64,000 nt of DNA from Bacteroidales bacterium UBA5072 (GTDB lineage: Bacteria > Bacteroidota > Bacteroidia > Bacteroidales > UBA10428): the NCBI GenBank assembly GCA_002415855.1, contig DIAS01000193.1:20385-84384 (forward strand). Reading direction: 5' to 3'. This document shows, piece after piece, positions 25,226-34,902 of this stretch. The first letter of the stretch is position 1. Each line of letters starts with the position of its first letter. Below the pieces are notes generated by a model, which worked only from the letters and a program-made list of their open reading frames with translations, did not search any database and was not told the DNA's origin. The position numbers and the translations under genes were made by a program.

Positions 25226-26419
25226 TTAAGTATCATTCAGAAATGAAAGGGTTAGCCAGGTCAGATTGCTCATGGCTGTTTTGAGGGCGTTCTCATCGGC
25301 AATGAAATTCGGTGAATGCAACGGAGCATTGTAACGCCCCTCGGGATCTGTTGTCCCAAACCTGTAAAATACGGCAGGGAAGTGTTGGGAGAAAAAGGCA
25401 AAATCCTCAGAGGTCAGTCGCAGTTCCAGGTCAATGACCTTGTCGTTTCCGAGCAGCTGTCGTGAAAACTCGGCTGCCCTTGCCGAATACCCCGCGTGAT
25501 TATTCAGAACAGGATAGCCGAAAAGAATGCTGACCTCGCAACTTCCTCCCATACCCTCAGCCGTACCTTTTGCCAATCTGACGATCCGGTCATGAGCCTC
25601 TTTGCGCCATGATTCATTCATGGTTTTAAACGTACCTTCCATTATGACCTCCGAAGGAAAACCATCGGCTGTGCCGGTAGTTTCAATTTTGCCAAATGTA
25701 AGTACTGAAGGCACGGCTGCATTGGTGCTGCTGCTGACAATATGTTGGAGCGCAAGTATGATGTGTGCCGCTATTGCCACCGGATCCACCGGTGTATGAG
25801 GCAAGGCAGCCTGGCCCGAGCTGCCTTTCACAGCAATCGATATTTCATCGGATGAGGCCATGTATGCACCGTGCCTGTACCCTACTATTCCTGTTTCCAG
25901 TCCCGGAATGGCATGCTGGCCTATGATCAGATCAGGCTTACATCCCTGGAAAGCATCCTCGCCCAGCATCAGGGCAGCTCCTCCGGGCAGTTTCTCATCA
26001 CCCGGCTGAAACACCAGGAGCACGGTTCCCTCAAATCTGCTCTTTAATGTCCGGAGAATTCTTGCTGTGCCAAGCAATGCCGCCATATGCATATCATGCC
26101 CGCAGGCATGCATCCTGCCGGGATTTTCCGATCTGCTGGGAATATCGTTCATCTCGGTGACAGGCAGGGCATCCATTTCTGCCCTGAGAGCTATCATCCG
26201 TTTCGCCGGATTTTTACCTTCGATCCGGCCAACGATACCTGTTCTTACAAAACCGGCCTGAAAGGGGATATCCAGAATTTTTAACTGTTCCTGTATATAG
26301 GCTGATGTGCTGAATTCCTCAAAGGAAAGCTCCGGAAAGCGGTGAAGGTGATTCCGGATGCCCATAATATCCAGATAATAAGTTTCAGCGAGCCGTAAAA
26401 CCCTTTTTCTGAGGTTCAT
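25226..26419 (-). CDS. M20 family amidohydrolase (N-acyl-amino-acid/hippurate hydrolase type)
   Basis: A 397-residue metallo-hydrolase likely to cleave N-acyl or N-acetyl groups from amino acids or diaminopimelate precursors. Dimetal ligands are recognisable in GRMHACGHDMHMA, in the GDEKLPGGA segment, and near the C-terminus in LTSEDFAFFSQHFPAVFYRFG. A lid/dimerisation domain is inserted at about 185-295. The gene follows the TSUP gene by 16 bases and forms the 3' end of a three-gene minus-strand run. The substrate is not determined by sequence. Confidence 0.88.
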   Translation of the reverse strand: MNLRKRVLRLAETYYLDIMGIRNHLHRFPELSFEEFSTSAYIQEQLKILDIPFQAGFVRTGIVGRIEGKNPAKRMIALRAEMDALPVTEMNDIPSRSENPGRMHACGHDMHMAALLGTARILRTLKSRFEGTVLLVFQPGDEKLPGGAALMLGEDAFQGCKPDLIIGQHAIPGLETGIVGYRHGAYMASSDEISIAVKGSSGQAALPHTPVDPVAIAAHIILALQHIVSSSTNAAVPSVLTFGKIETTGTADGFPSEVIMEGTFKTMNESWRKEAHDRIVRLAKGTAEGMGGSCEVSILFGYPVLNNHAGYSARAAEFSRQLLGNDKVIDLELRLTSEDFAFFSQHFPAVFYRFGTTDPEGRYNAPLHSPNFIADENALKTAMSNLTWLTLSFLNDT

Positions 26420-26435
26420 GGTAAATTGAATGATG

Positions 26436-26804
26436 TTATTTGCTGAAAATCATCCTGAAACCAACCAGGATAATCAATATGCCAAAACCAGTTTTAAGTA
26501 TTCTTTCGGGAACATGCACGGCCAGAATGGATCCAAGGTAACCACCGATAAAAAAGGCCAGCATAACAACCAGGGCCATTTTAAAATTGACATAGCCCTG
26601 TTTGTAATAATTCCAGAAGGCCAGAAAGCCGACCGGGAACAGCAGTATCGCAAGACTTGTTCCCTGCGCCTGATGCTGTGTCATCCCAAAAAAGAATACC
26701 AGTGCAGGGACAATAATGATTGCCCCTCCCACGCCAAGCATGCCTGAGATTATTCCGGCCGAAATCCCTATCAATGCCAGTGTAATGATATCATTTGTAT
26801 TCAT
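26436..26804 (-). CDS. Half-size TauE/SafE (TSUP) transporter
   Basis: A 122-residue protein with about four hydrophobic helices and the TSUP signature GISAGIISGMLGVGGAIIIVPAL near its N-terminus. Full TSUP anion exporters have two such halves (about 250 residues). This gene has one, without a broken second half downstream, so it presumably dimerises. It starts four bases after the end of the large surface protein gene and precedes the M20 gene. Confidence 0.8.
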   Translation of the reverse strand: MNTNDIITLALIGISAGIISGMLGVGGAIIIVPALVFFFGMTQHQAQGTSLAILLFPVGFLAFWNYYKQGYVNFKMALVVMLAFFIGGYLGSILAVHVPERILKTGFGILIILVGFRMIFSK

Positions 26805-26808
26805 GGTA

Positions 26809-29800
26809 CTAAAAATCCAGGCTCATTGAAAAATAGAAAACATGAGGTGTAATCTGTCTGTTTTCGATACCCCAGGCCCAGTCGAAACGCATAAAATATC
26901 CCAGCAGCATGGTGTGAATTCCAAAACCATATCCGGCTACAATCGGGTCGCGGTTTGAATCAATGGTAATGGTTATGGGCCCCTGGTGTATAATATCAGC
27001 ATCATAGGCATTTTTGCTTGACCAGGGAGTCGGGCCTGACCAGGCTGAACCGATATCAAAGAAACTTACCAGCTGGAAATTTTCGAAAAAGCTTTTGCTC
27101 AGCGGATAATTTGCGATGTATTTAAATATGGGGAAACGGATCTCACTGTTGATCACAGCAAAACTGTTACCATTCCTGATATTCTGCGAAAACCCCCTCA
27201 TGTTGGTACCAACAGCCTGGTAGGCGTAATTTTGTGTTTCGTCGATAGGTATCTCTGTAAAGGGTATAAAGGTCGGTGTTCGTTCAGGGGTGACGTTGAT
27301 CCAGTTATCCACGCCTCCGAGGTAATACACAATGCGGCTTGATCCCTGCGAAGAACTCCAGGCAAAGCGGTTGGCCAGTATGAGCGAACGGTGGATCCTT
27401 GTGTAATGCCTGATATCAGCGCCAAAAACCACCAATTCATAAAGATTCTTGTAAATCTGTTCCTGTACCTCGGCAAAAAGTTTATAACGGGTCCCTGTGT
27501 AAAGATTCATACCAAGCGACCGGGTATTGTCATAATTATATTCGAGTTTTACACCGAGCCAGTTCCGGTATTCATTGGGTACATTCAGATAGTTGGCATT
27601 ACTTGATAAATATACGGTCCTGTCGTTCCTGAAAGAGAAAGTCGTGGCAAAGGACTTTGTTTGTGTCAGCGGGTACTTGAGGATCAGCGATAGCAGATGC
27701 ATGTGCGTCTTGATTTCCCCTTCATAGTACCCATCCTCATCAAACACGTTGCTTCTGAATGCCTGTCTGTGGAAGACAACTTGCTTGTCGAGTCTGCGTT
27801 TCAGATTCTCAAAGCTGAGGAGGTATTCATTGGCATCAAAATCGGGTGACAACCTTACCCCACCGGTAAGTTTAATATCTTCGAACAGATCATTGGCACC
27901 TACTTTCAGGAGAATATTGAATCCGGGATTAAAATAGAAAGCACCCCCGGTAAATTTCTGATAGGAAGCATTCAGAAAATTAAAATCCACCTGGGTCACC
28001 ATGCTGTTCTGATAGAATACGGGCTGGTACAGCCGAATCTTGGGACGCCGCTTCTCCACAGTATCAATGGCCACTTCCAGTTTCTTGGGATTCAGTTTCT
28101 CATTGTAGCTGTTGATCTTTTCGATTTCAAAAACATATTTGTTGATATCAACCGTGTTGGGTCCGAGTGAGACTGTATCACCTCCAGCAATGATAGTATT
28201 GTCTGCCACTTCGTGCATCGGAATGACTTCCTTATCGATGTTCTTTATACTGTCTCTGGCAGCCAATATTTTTTGCCGTATTTTCTGGGAAGAGGAAGGC
28301 TTTATCGGATCGGTTATGACCGCCTGTTTATCGAGCGGATGATAATATATGTTGTATCTCCCATTGAAAAACATGATTTCCGCTACGTTTTCCCCGGCCG
28401 GGTTGTAATCCTGTTCAAGGATATTGCGGGCATATTGCGTAAGGGGAGCAGTCTCCGCATAATACCGGTAATGTATAGCGGTGTCAACCTGACTGATCGT
28501 ACTGTCGAATTTTGAGATGTAGCGGTTAATCGTTCCCTGGTTATCGTTCAGCTCAATGAAATTGTTTCTGCTGACTTCGTTGGGATCCGTCTTGCGTGTA
28601 AACTTATAGTCATTCAGCCGCATCAGTACGTCTGAGTTTCCTTTGTAATCATAAATAAAAAGATCCGTGGTGAGTCCCCTGCTGGTTTTTCCGGTTTCTG
28701 CGCTCAAAGTATCGGATATCCGGTTTGAACTGAATATTATCTTGCCATCGTTCTCAATAAACCGCGGAAAGTTGTCATCTGCCAGGTCATTGGTAATTTG
28801 CCGGCTGGTTGAGGATGCAATGTCATATACATATATATCTGTTTTTCCAAACCTGGTTCCTGCAAAAACAAACATGGAACCTTCTGCAGAAAATGAGAAA
28901 TCCAGTACCTTGTCGAAATAGAGAAAATTACGTACCGTCAGTTTCTTCTCGGCCAGGTTGTAATAATAGAGTTTCAGGCCACCCTTTTCTTCGGTAATAA
29001 AACTGATATACCGGGCTGACGGATGCCAGGCTATAATGGGAAAACTGTGGTCAGTGATTTGTTCAAGTCTGTATTCACGTTTGAAGATTTTTTTCTTCTT
29101 GCCTGTCTTGGTATCCAGGAGCCAGATCTTGTAAAGGCCCATATCATTGGTGACGTAGGTCAGGTAATTGCCGGTGGGGCTGATCTTAACCTTCTCATAA
29201 ACGACAGCTTTCTTGGTTTTCTTAAGCATTTTACCTGAATCCGGGGTTTTGGGTCTGGTATCATCACCGGCGAAAAGGTCCAGGTAATAGCCCGTCCATT
29301 CATAGGTAAGTTCCTTAAGCGACAGACCCAGTACATTGGAAAATCCCACTTTAATCGACTTGCTGATACTTGCCAGGTAAATGATGCTGGGGATAACGGA
29401 TTCCCCGTAGGTATCGGCAACATACTTCCAGAATGAATGACCGGCATAAATGGCATCTTCTCCGGTAAGCCTGTTAAACATTTCATATTTTCCGCTGATA
29501 ATTCCATCCTTGACTTTGTTCTCAGTTTCAATATCCCAATGCTTTGACAGGTAGGCGACCAGTCCTTCGCTGTACCATTTCGGAATATTGATCAGAGTTG
29601 AATTGGCAACGTTATCGATAAGCGCCGCACCGTTCAGCATTTCATTGATGATAACGCGGGTAACAGCTGCTGTGATCTGCACATCATATTTGTCAAAGTC
29701 GCCCTCGAAATACAAAAAGGCTTTGTTTTGGTTAATGGTTGTTGTACCGCCAATATTGTATTCATCTTTTCCTGTAACAAGGCCGATATTGCTTTGCCGG

Positions 29801-30105
29801 AAATCCGTAAGCCGGTTATAGGCAATAAATTGTATCCTTTTCTCCAGCGTATAATCGAAGAAAGCTTCAATCTTGGGAATGATCTGCTCGGCAAAATCAG
29901 CTGTATAATCCGCCAGATACTTGCCGTCCTCGTTGAAAAACACATCATATTTATCATACCTGTAGAAAGACCAGACAAATTCGTTGTACTGCACGCGGTT
30001 TTTGCCAAAGCTCATCTGGTGCCCGTTATAAAACTGCGGGAACGCGGTCAGCGAAAGGACAATAAAAAGGAGGATCAGTAATTGCTTTCTTAAAACCTCT
30101 TTCAT
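26809..30105 (-). CDS. Large envelope protein: peptidase-MA-like, PD40 propeller and Omp85-like barrel
   Basis: A 1098-residue exported protein (signal peptide about 1-24). The N-terminal part (about 35-270) resembles gluzincin 'peptidase MA-like' domains, but the HExxH position reads INEMLNGAAL, so catalysis is doubtful. WD40/PD40 beta-propeller repeats follow (about 300-500, with phrases such as SPTGNYLTYVTNDMGLYKIW and ENDGKIIFSSNR). The C-terminal third (about 700-1098) is beta-rich with surface-antigen/Omp85-like strands and ends in a terminal Phe (VFYFSMSLDF), an outer-membrane insertion signature. It probably forms an outer-membrane barrel with a periplasmic propeller. Function unknown; the TSUP and M20 genes follow within a few bases. 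Confidence 0.78.
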   Translation of the reverse strand: MKEVLRKQLLILLFIVLSLTAFPQFYNGHQMSFGKNRVQYNEFVWSFYRYDKYDVFFNEDGKYLADYTADFAEQIIPKIEAFFDYTLEKRIQFIAYNRLTDFRQSNIGLVTGKDEYNIGGTTTINQNKAFLYFEGDFDKYDVQITAAVTRVIINEMLNGAALIDNVANSTLINIPKWYSEGLVAYLSKHWDIETENKVKDGIISGKYEMFNRLTGEDAIYAGHSFWKYVADTYGESVIPSIIYLASISKSIKVGFSNVLGLSLKELTYEWTGYYLDLFAGDDTRPKTPDSGKMLKKTKKAVVYEKVKISPTGNYLTYVTNDMGLYKIWLLDTKTGKKKKIFKREYRLEQITDHSFPIIAWHPSARYISFITEEKGGLKLYYYNLAEKKLTVRNFLYFDKVLDFSFSAEGSMFVFAGTRFGKTDIYVYDIASSTSRQITNDLADDNFPRFIENDGKIIFSSNRISDTLSAETGKTSRGLTTDLFIYDYKGNSDVLMRLNDYKFTRKTDPNEVSRNNFIELNDNQGTINRYISKFDSTISQVDTAIHYRYYAETAPLTQYARNILEQDYNPAGENVAEIMFFNGRYNIYYHPLDKQAVITDPIKPSSSQKIRQKILAARDSIKNIDKEVIPMHEVADNTIIAGGDTVSLGPNTVDINKYVFEIEKINSYNEKLNPKKLEVAIDTVEKRRPKIRLYQPVFYQNSMVTQVDFNFLNASYQKFTGGAFYFNPGFNILLKVGANDLFEDIKLTGGVRLSPDFDANEYLLSFENLKRRLDKQVVFHRQAFRSNVFDEDGYYEGEIKTHMHLLSLILKYPLTQTKSFATTFSFRNDRTVYLSSNANYLNVPNEYRNWLGVKLEYNYDNTRSLGMNLYTGTRYKLFAEVQEQIYKNLYELVVFGADIRHYTRIHRSLILANRFAWSSSQGSSRIVYYLGGVDNWINVTPERTPTFIPFTEIPIDETQNYAYQAVGTNMRGFSQNIRNGNSFAVINSEIRFPIFKYIANYPLSKSFFENFQLVSFFDIGSAWSGPTPWSSKNAYDADIIHQGPITITIDSNRDPIVAGYGFGIHTMLLGYFMRFDWAWGIENRQITPHVFYFSMSLDF

Positions 30106-30160
30106 GTTTCCAAATAAATGGAATATTTCACAACAAACGATAAAATTAGTTTATTCCGGT

Positions 30161-30205
30161 AAAAATAAAAACACCCTCCAAGGGTCTTTGACCTCCCGAA
30201 GGGTG
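30161..30205 (-). terminator. Rho-independent terminator of fructose-bisphosphate aldolase
   Basis: On the minus strand an imperfect hairpin with CACCCT/AGGGTG ends (30171-30205) is followed directly by TTTTTATTTTT (30161-30170). It lies 33 bases past the aldolase stop. Confidence 0.7.
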
Positions 30206-30238
30206 CTATTAAAGCGCATCATCCTGTAATGGAATTAT

Positions 30239-31210
30239 TTATGCCCGGCTGGCACTACCCAAAACGTTGATGATTTTATGCTTGTAAAGTTCCTTCAGCT
30301 TATCACGGGCAGGTCCCAGGTAATTGCGGGGATCAAATTCGCCCGGCTTTTCGGCAAAAATCTTGCGGATAGCGGCAGTCATGGCCAAACGACCATCGCT
30401 GTCAATATTGATCTTGCAAACCGCTGATTTTGCTGCTTTTCGCAACTGGTCCTCAGAAATACCCGCGGTATTTTCCATTTTACCCCCATATTGGTTGATC
30501 TCAGCCACAATATCCTGCGGAACCGAGGAAGCGCCATGAAGCACAATAGGGAAACCAGGTATGCGTTTCTCGACTTCTTCAAGAATGTCAAAACGCAGGG
30601 GGGGAGGAAGCTCACCCGGTTTTACCTTGAATTTGAAAGCACCATGTGACGTCCCGATTGAGATGGCCAGAGAATCAACGCCGGTCTTCTTAACAAAGTC
30701 CTCAACTTCCTCAGGCCTTGTATAGGAAGAATGCTCAGCAGACACTTCATCTTCAATGCCGGCAAGAACGCCCAGTTCGCCTTCCACGGTAACATCGAAC
30801 TGGTGCGCAAATTCAACCACCTGTTTCGTTAACCGCACATTCTCCTCGTAAGGGAAATGTGATCCATCGATCATCACGGAGGAGAAACCGCTTTCAATAC
30901 ATGATTTGCAAGTTTCAAAGGAGTCGCCGTGATCGAGGTGCAACACAATGGGGATTGCATGACCGAGTTCTTTGGCATATTCAACTGCACCTTTAGCGAG
31001 GTACTGGAGTAAAGTCTGGTTGGCATATTTACGGGCACCTTTGGAGACCTGCAGAATCACCGGTGATTTTGTCTCCACGCAGGCACTGATGATGGCCTGC
31101 ATTTGTTCGAGATTGTTAAAATTGAAGGCCGGAATAGCATATCCGCCTTTCACGGCATTTTTGAAAAGTTCTCTCGAATTTACAAGTCCTAGTTCTTTAT
31201 AGTGTAACAT
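30239..31210 (-). CDS. fba: Class II fructose-bisphosphate aldolase
   Basis: A 323-residue Zn-dependent TIM-barrel enzyme interconverting fructose-1,6-bisphosphate with DHAP and glyceraldehyde-3-phosphate. Zinc ligands and phosphate loops are visible: VLHLDHGDS, VEGELGVL, SIGTSHGAFKF and PIVLHGASSVP. I start at ATG 31208-31210 (MLHYKELGLVNSRE), which matches the family; the frame upstream to 31300 adds unrelated residues. It has its own terminator and is divergent from the amino-acid permease across 166 bases. Confidence 0.95.
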   Translation of the reverse strand: MLHYKELGLVNSRELFKNAVKGGYAIPAFNFNNLEQMQAIISACVETKSPVILQVSKGARKYANQTLLQYLAKGAVEYAKELGHAIPIVLHLDHGDSFETCKSCIESGFSSVMIDGSHFPYEENVRLTKQVVEFAHQFDVTVEGELGVLAGIEDEVSAEHSSYTRPEEVEDFVKKTGVDSLAISIGTSHGAFKFKVKPGELPPPLRFDILEEVEKRIPGFPIVLHGASSVPQDIVAEINQYGGKMENTAGISEDQLRKAAKSAVCKINIDSDGRLAMTAAIRKIFAEKPGEFDPRNYLGPARDKLKELYKHKIINVLGSASRA

Positions 31211-31376
31211 ATGATGTTGTTTTAATTGTGGTGCGCAAGATAGTTCATTTAGCCCTAGTCGCCAAAATATTTGGGGAAAATTTGGGGAATTGCGGGGCAA
31301 ATCTCTACTTTTATAACAATGGTAGATCCGGTAAGTTCATAAGCCCGATGACCTTAAACTAAACCACTCGTCCATC

Positions 31377-32822
31377 ATGCACTCCGCCCATCCTGGCCGG
31401 TTTCAGAAACGCCTGAAATTATTCGATGCAACAGCAATCGTTACCGGATCAATGATAGGATCCGGTATTTTTATTGTAAGTGCTGATGTTGCCAGAAATG
31501 TCGGAGCTCCCGGGTGGATTCTCACGGTATGGATTATCACCGGCATACTGACAATTGCCGGAGCACTTGGGTATGGCGAACTGGCATCGCTAATGCCGCA
31601 CGCGGGGGGTCAGTATGTTTTTCTGAAGGAAGCCTATAATCCGCTTGTGGGGTTTCTATATGGTTGGTCAGCTTTTCTGGTGATCCAGGGCGGGACCATT
31701 GCCGCTGTGGCAATGGGATTTGCTAAATTTACGGGTGTTATCATACCCTGGGTTTCAGAAAAGAACCTGTGGTTTGAATGGTATTTTGTCAAATTTTCAA
31801 CCGTGCATGTGGTGGCCATCGGGTCGATACTGATACTCACATTTTTAAATACCCGTGGCATCCAATCCGGTAAGATCATCCAGAACCTTTTCACATCTTC
31901 CAAGGTTGGCATATTGTTGCTGCTTATTGTTGCCGGCCTTTTCATATCAGGCCATGATCATTTGCCCGGTCTGAACAAGGAGTTGTTCTGGACCGGGGCC
32001 AGGGTGACCGGTGACACGGTCACAGCCATTTCAGGTTTCAGTCTGGTAATAGCGATAACTGCAGCCATGGTCGGGACACTCTTTTCCTCCGATGCCTGGT
32101 ATGACATCACCTTTGCATCGGATGAAGTAGTGAATCCCGAAAGGAACCTGCCTTTAAGCCTTGTTTACGGCACCGTTATCGTGACATTTCTATATCTCCT
32201 TGTAAACATGGTATATGTGATTACGCTGCCGGTGCAGGGATCCCCGACAGGACTCTCCGCAGCCGAAAGGGGTATCCAGTTTGCCACCGAAGACCGGGTA
32301 GCGACAGCAGCCATGGAAGGAATCCTGGGAGAAAGGGCTGCGTGGGCAATGGCCATCCTGGTAATGATTTCAACCTTTGGATGCAATAACGGCATCATCC
32401 TGGCCAGTGCCAGGATATACTATGCTATGGCTGTTGACGGACTTTTTTTCAATGGCACCGGTGTGCTCAATTCAAAAGGAGTGCCCGCGCGGGCGTTGAT
32501 CGTTCAGGGAATATGGACATCCCTGCTTTGTTTGTCGGGAACCTACAGCAACCTGCTCGACTATGTTGTATTTACTGTTTTATTGTTCTTTATACTCACC
32601 ATTTCATCCGTTTTTATTTTCCGGAAACGGTACCCTGGCAGGAAGCGTGCATTTAGGGTGCCTTTCTATCCCGTATTGCCGGCATTGTATATTACTGCAG
32701 TTGCTTTCATCATGATCATCCTGCTCATTTACAAGCCCCTGTATACCTGGCCGGGACTAATCATTGTTCTGATCGGTGTGCCGGTATATTACCTATGGCG
32801 CAGCAGGCAAATGCGTGCATAG
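31377..32822 (+). CDS. APC-superfamily amino acid permease
   Basis: A 481-residue inner-membrane transporter with about 12 helices. The substrate-binding unwound helix-1 motif is TGSMIGSGIFIV, typical of the LAT/APC family, and ISTFGCNNGIILASARIYYA matches helix 8. It probably imports or exchanges neutral amino acids; no substrate can be assigned. It stands alone, converging with the MATE gene with 22 bases between stops. Confidence 0.88.
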   Translation: MHSAHPGRFQKRLKLFDATAIVTGSMIGSGIFIVSADVARNVGAPGWILTVWIITGILTIAGALGYGELASLMPHAGGQYVFLKEAYNPLVGFLYGWSAFLVIQGGTIAAVAMGFAKFTGVIIPWVSEKNLWFEWYFVKFSTVHVVAIGSILILTFLNTRGIQSGKIIQNLFTSSKVGILLLLIVAGLFISGHDHLPGLNKELFWTGARVTGDTVTAISGFSLVIAITAAMVGTLFSSDAWYDITFASDEVVNPERNLPLSLVYGTVIVTFLYLLVNMVYVITLPVQGSPTGLSAAERGIQFATEDRVATAAMEGILGERAAWAMAILVMISTFGCNNGIILASARIYYAMAVDGLFFNGTGVLNSKGVPARALIVQGIWTSLLCLSGTYSNLLDYVVFTVLLFFILTISSVFIFRKRYPGRKRAFRVPFYPVLPALYITAVAFIMIILLIYKPLYTWPGLIIVLIGVPVYYLWRSRQMRA

Positions 32823-32844
32823 TGGCAGTAAAATACCTGCTCCC

Positions 32845-34221
32845 CTAAGGATTAATGCTTACCACCCTTATATTCTGCCATTTTCCGCTCCGGTATCTCA
32901 TAATCAGCACAGCACAAAATATCAGGAACATGATCACCAGGCCCAGCCAGGCATCAACCGCAGTCCTGTTCCATACCTTAAGCATGAAATAGATTACAGG
33001 AAGAAATGACCAGTGTGCAGCAACCGAGATCAGCATGGTAAAGTGTGTGTCGCCGGCTCCGCGCAAGGCTCCTACCACCGCGACCATCACTGCCTCAGCA
33101 AGTACATAGAGTGACGCGATCCTGATCATGCTTGTTGCAACTGGCAAGGCCTCTGCAAAGACTGCATTTTCGATGCGCGGATGGAATACCCTGACCAGAT
33201 ATTCCGGTATAAAAAGAAAAAGGAGCAAAATCACCATGGAATAGAAAATCCCGGTACTGATTCCGGACATGGCAGCCCGGCGGGCAGTTTCAGGTTCGCC
33301 GGCACCCATGTAACGGCCGACCAGGCTCGTTACTGCAATTTCTATTCCCAGCAGGGGAATGAAGGAGACAAGATCCCAGTTGAACATGATGGTGCTGGCA
33401 GTGGCTGAAACCGGACCATGTGAATGAAAGATAAGGATCATTGAAGTAAAAGCAAGAAAATTGAGGAACAATTCAAGACCAGCCGGATATCCGTAATGAA
33501 GAAGTTTTCGCATGGCCTCCCGGTTAAACCGGAATGATTCCCAAACATAAAATTCTGCCTGGTTTTTCTTCGTAAAATAGGCCCTTACAAGCACCAGCAA
33601 ACCGCAAATTCCTCCGATAATAGTCGCGAATGCCGCTCCTTCAATGCCCATTGCGGGAAATCCAAGCTTTCCGTAGATCATGAGGTAATCCAGGATGACA
33701 TTGACGACCATGGCTGTCAATGAGGCCACCATGACTACTTTTGTTTTCCCGATGCCTGAGAAATAACAGCTCAGCACATTCCGAAGTATACCGGCAATTA
33801 CCCCGTAAATGACAATATTGTAATAAGCTTTTTGATAACCGATCTGACCTTCCGGGACCTGCATGAAATCAAAGAAAGCGAGACCCAGTGGTTTAAAGAT
33901 CAGGATCAGCGGGTAGGCCACAAAAGCAATCAGCATGGCCTGGAAAGCAGCCACGGTTGTCATTTTCTTCTGCTTTGCTCCCAGATACTGTGCTACCAGG
34001 GCAGTAGTGTAACCGGTAAGTCCTATGAAGAAAAACATCATCATTTGCATAGCCACGCCGCCGCCCATGGCAGCATTCATTTGCTCCGGGCCGAGACGTG
34101 ACAGGAACAGGCGGTCAGTAAATGTCATAATTCCGTCACAGGATGTAGACACGATCATGGGTAAGGCAATGGCAAGCAGTTCTGCTACACCACCCTTCCC
34201 CGTTCCGGGTGAAAAGGGCAT
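32845..34221 (-). CDS. MATE family efflux transporter
   Basis: A 458-residue transporter with 12 predicted helices in two halves. It has the N-half motif PMIVSTSCDGIMTFTDRLFL and a conserved second-half LVGRYMGAGEPETARRAA. MATE proteins export cationic drugs or metabolites in exchange for Na+ or H+. The gene starts one base after the lipocalin stop, so the two are co-transcribed. Substrate unknown. Confidence 0.88.
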   Translation of the reverse strand: MPFSPGTGKGGVAELLAIALPMIVSTSCDGIMTFTDRLFLSRLGPEQMNAAMGGGVAMQMMMFFFIGLTGYTTALVAQYLGAKQKKMTTVAAFQAMLIAFVAYPLILIFKPLGLAFFDFMQVPEGQIGYQKAYYNIVIYGVIAGILRNVLSCYFSGIGKTKVVMVASLTAMVVNVILDYLMIYGKLGFPAMGIEGAAFATIIGGICGLLVLVRAYFTKKNQAEFYVWESFRFNREAMRKLLHYGYPAGLELFLNFLAFTSMILIFHSHGPVSATASTIMFNWDLVSFIPLLGIEIAVTSLVGRYMGAGEPETARRAAMSGISTGIFYSMVILLLFLFIPEYLVRVFHPRIENAVFAEALPVATSMIRIASLYVLAEAVMVAVVGALRGAGDTHFTMLISVAAHWSFLPVIYFMLKVWNRTAVDAWLGLVIMFLIFCAVLIMRYRSGKWQNIRVVSINP

Positions 34222-34222
34222 T

Positions 34223-34759
34223 TTATTCAGGGTTATCGCAGTTTTGTGGTGTTTTCCGTAAAGGTTTTAGATCATAACCACTTTTTCTGATCAGGGCAAG
34301 CACCTGGTTGTAAGTATCGGTGGGCATGAAAGAATCACGCGACAGGATCCAGAGGTATTTCCGGCCGGGGTGACCAACAATGGCCCAGGAGTAATCTTCA
34401 GCAAGGCCGATGATATAATAATCCCCACGGAATGGCCAGAAAAACTGCACTTTAAGCCTTGTATTGTTTGTTCCTTCAACAACAAAGGCCTTTCCCCGGG
34501 CAACAGATATGCTGGACCTGCCCTTTTTGAATTTCACACACCGGTTCATGACACTGATATATTTCTTTCCAGGAACCAGCTCATAATCTGCTGTTGTACA
34601 GCGACAATCCTTTTGAAAGCTTGCCGGGTAGGAAGCAATATCATACCAACGGCCAACATATTTTTCCAGGTCAACCTTTTCAACGGTCTGAAGAGGCTGA
34701 CAGCAAACATCAGCAATCAAAACAACTGAAAAATAACAAAACAGGGCTATGGTTTTCAT
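34223..34759 (-). CDS. Bacterial lipocalin (Blc-like), secreted
   Basis: A 178-residue exported protein. A signal peptide (about 1-19, FCYFSVVLIADVCCQ) precedes the lipocalin fold. The hallmark GxW motif appears as YVGRWYDIASYP, the middle motif as ISVMNRCVKFKKG, and the late strand as YSWAIVGHPGRKYLWILSR, all as in Blc. Blc binds lysophospholipids at the outer membrane. The Cys-Cys before QPL does not form a clear lipobox, so lipidation is uncertain. It is coupled to the downstream MATE gene. Confidence 0.88.
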   Translation of the reverse strand: MKTIALFCYFSVVLIADVCCQPLQTVEKVDLEKYVGRWYDIASYPASFQKDCRCTTADYELVPGKKYISVMNRCVKFKKGRSSISVARGKAFVVEGTNNTRLKVQFFWPFRGDYYIIGLAEDYSWAIVGHPGRKYLWILSRDSFMPTDTYNQVLALIRKSGYDLKPLRKTPQNCDNPE

Positions 34760-34849
34760 CTTGCTGGTCCCGTATAGTTATCCGAAAGGCAGATGTAACA
34801 GTCAAATGTATAAAAAATTCAGGAAAGATATTTGCACATATCTTTTAAC

Positions 34850-34883
34850 TTTAATAACCATTCCCAGTTTTGTTGTATCTTTG
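34850..34883 (+). promoter_or_regulatory. typA promoter
   Basis: TATCTTTG at 34876-34883 exactly matches TAnnTTTG and is followed by a 19-base leader to the chosen start. A TTTA at 34850-34853 lies 22 bases upstream as a one-mismatch -33 box. Confidence 0.55.
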
Positions 34884-34902
34884 CACCCCTATTTTAGCGA
34901 AG

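Noticed and set aside
26436..26804. Truncated TSUP pseudogene
   Set aside because: The frame is intact, has a normal start and stop, and no second half lies downstream; half-size TSUP proteins exist.
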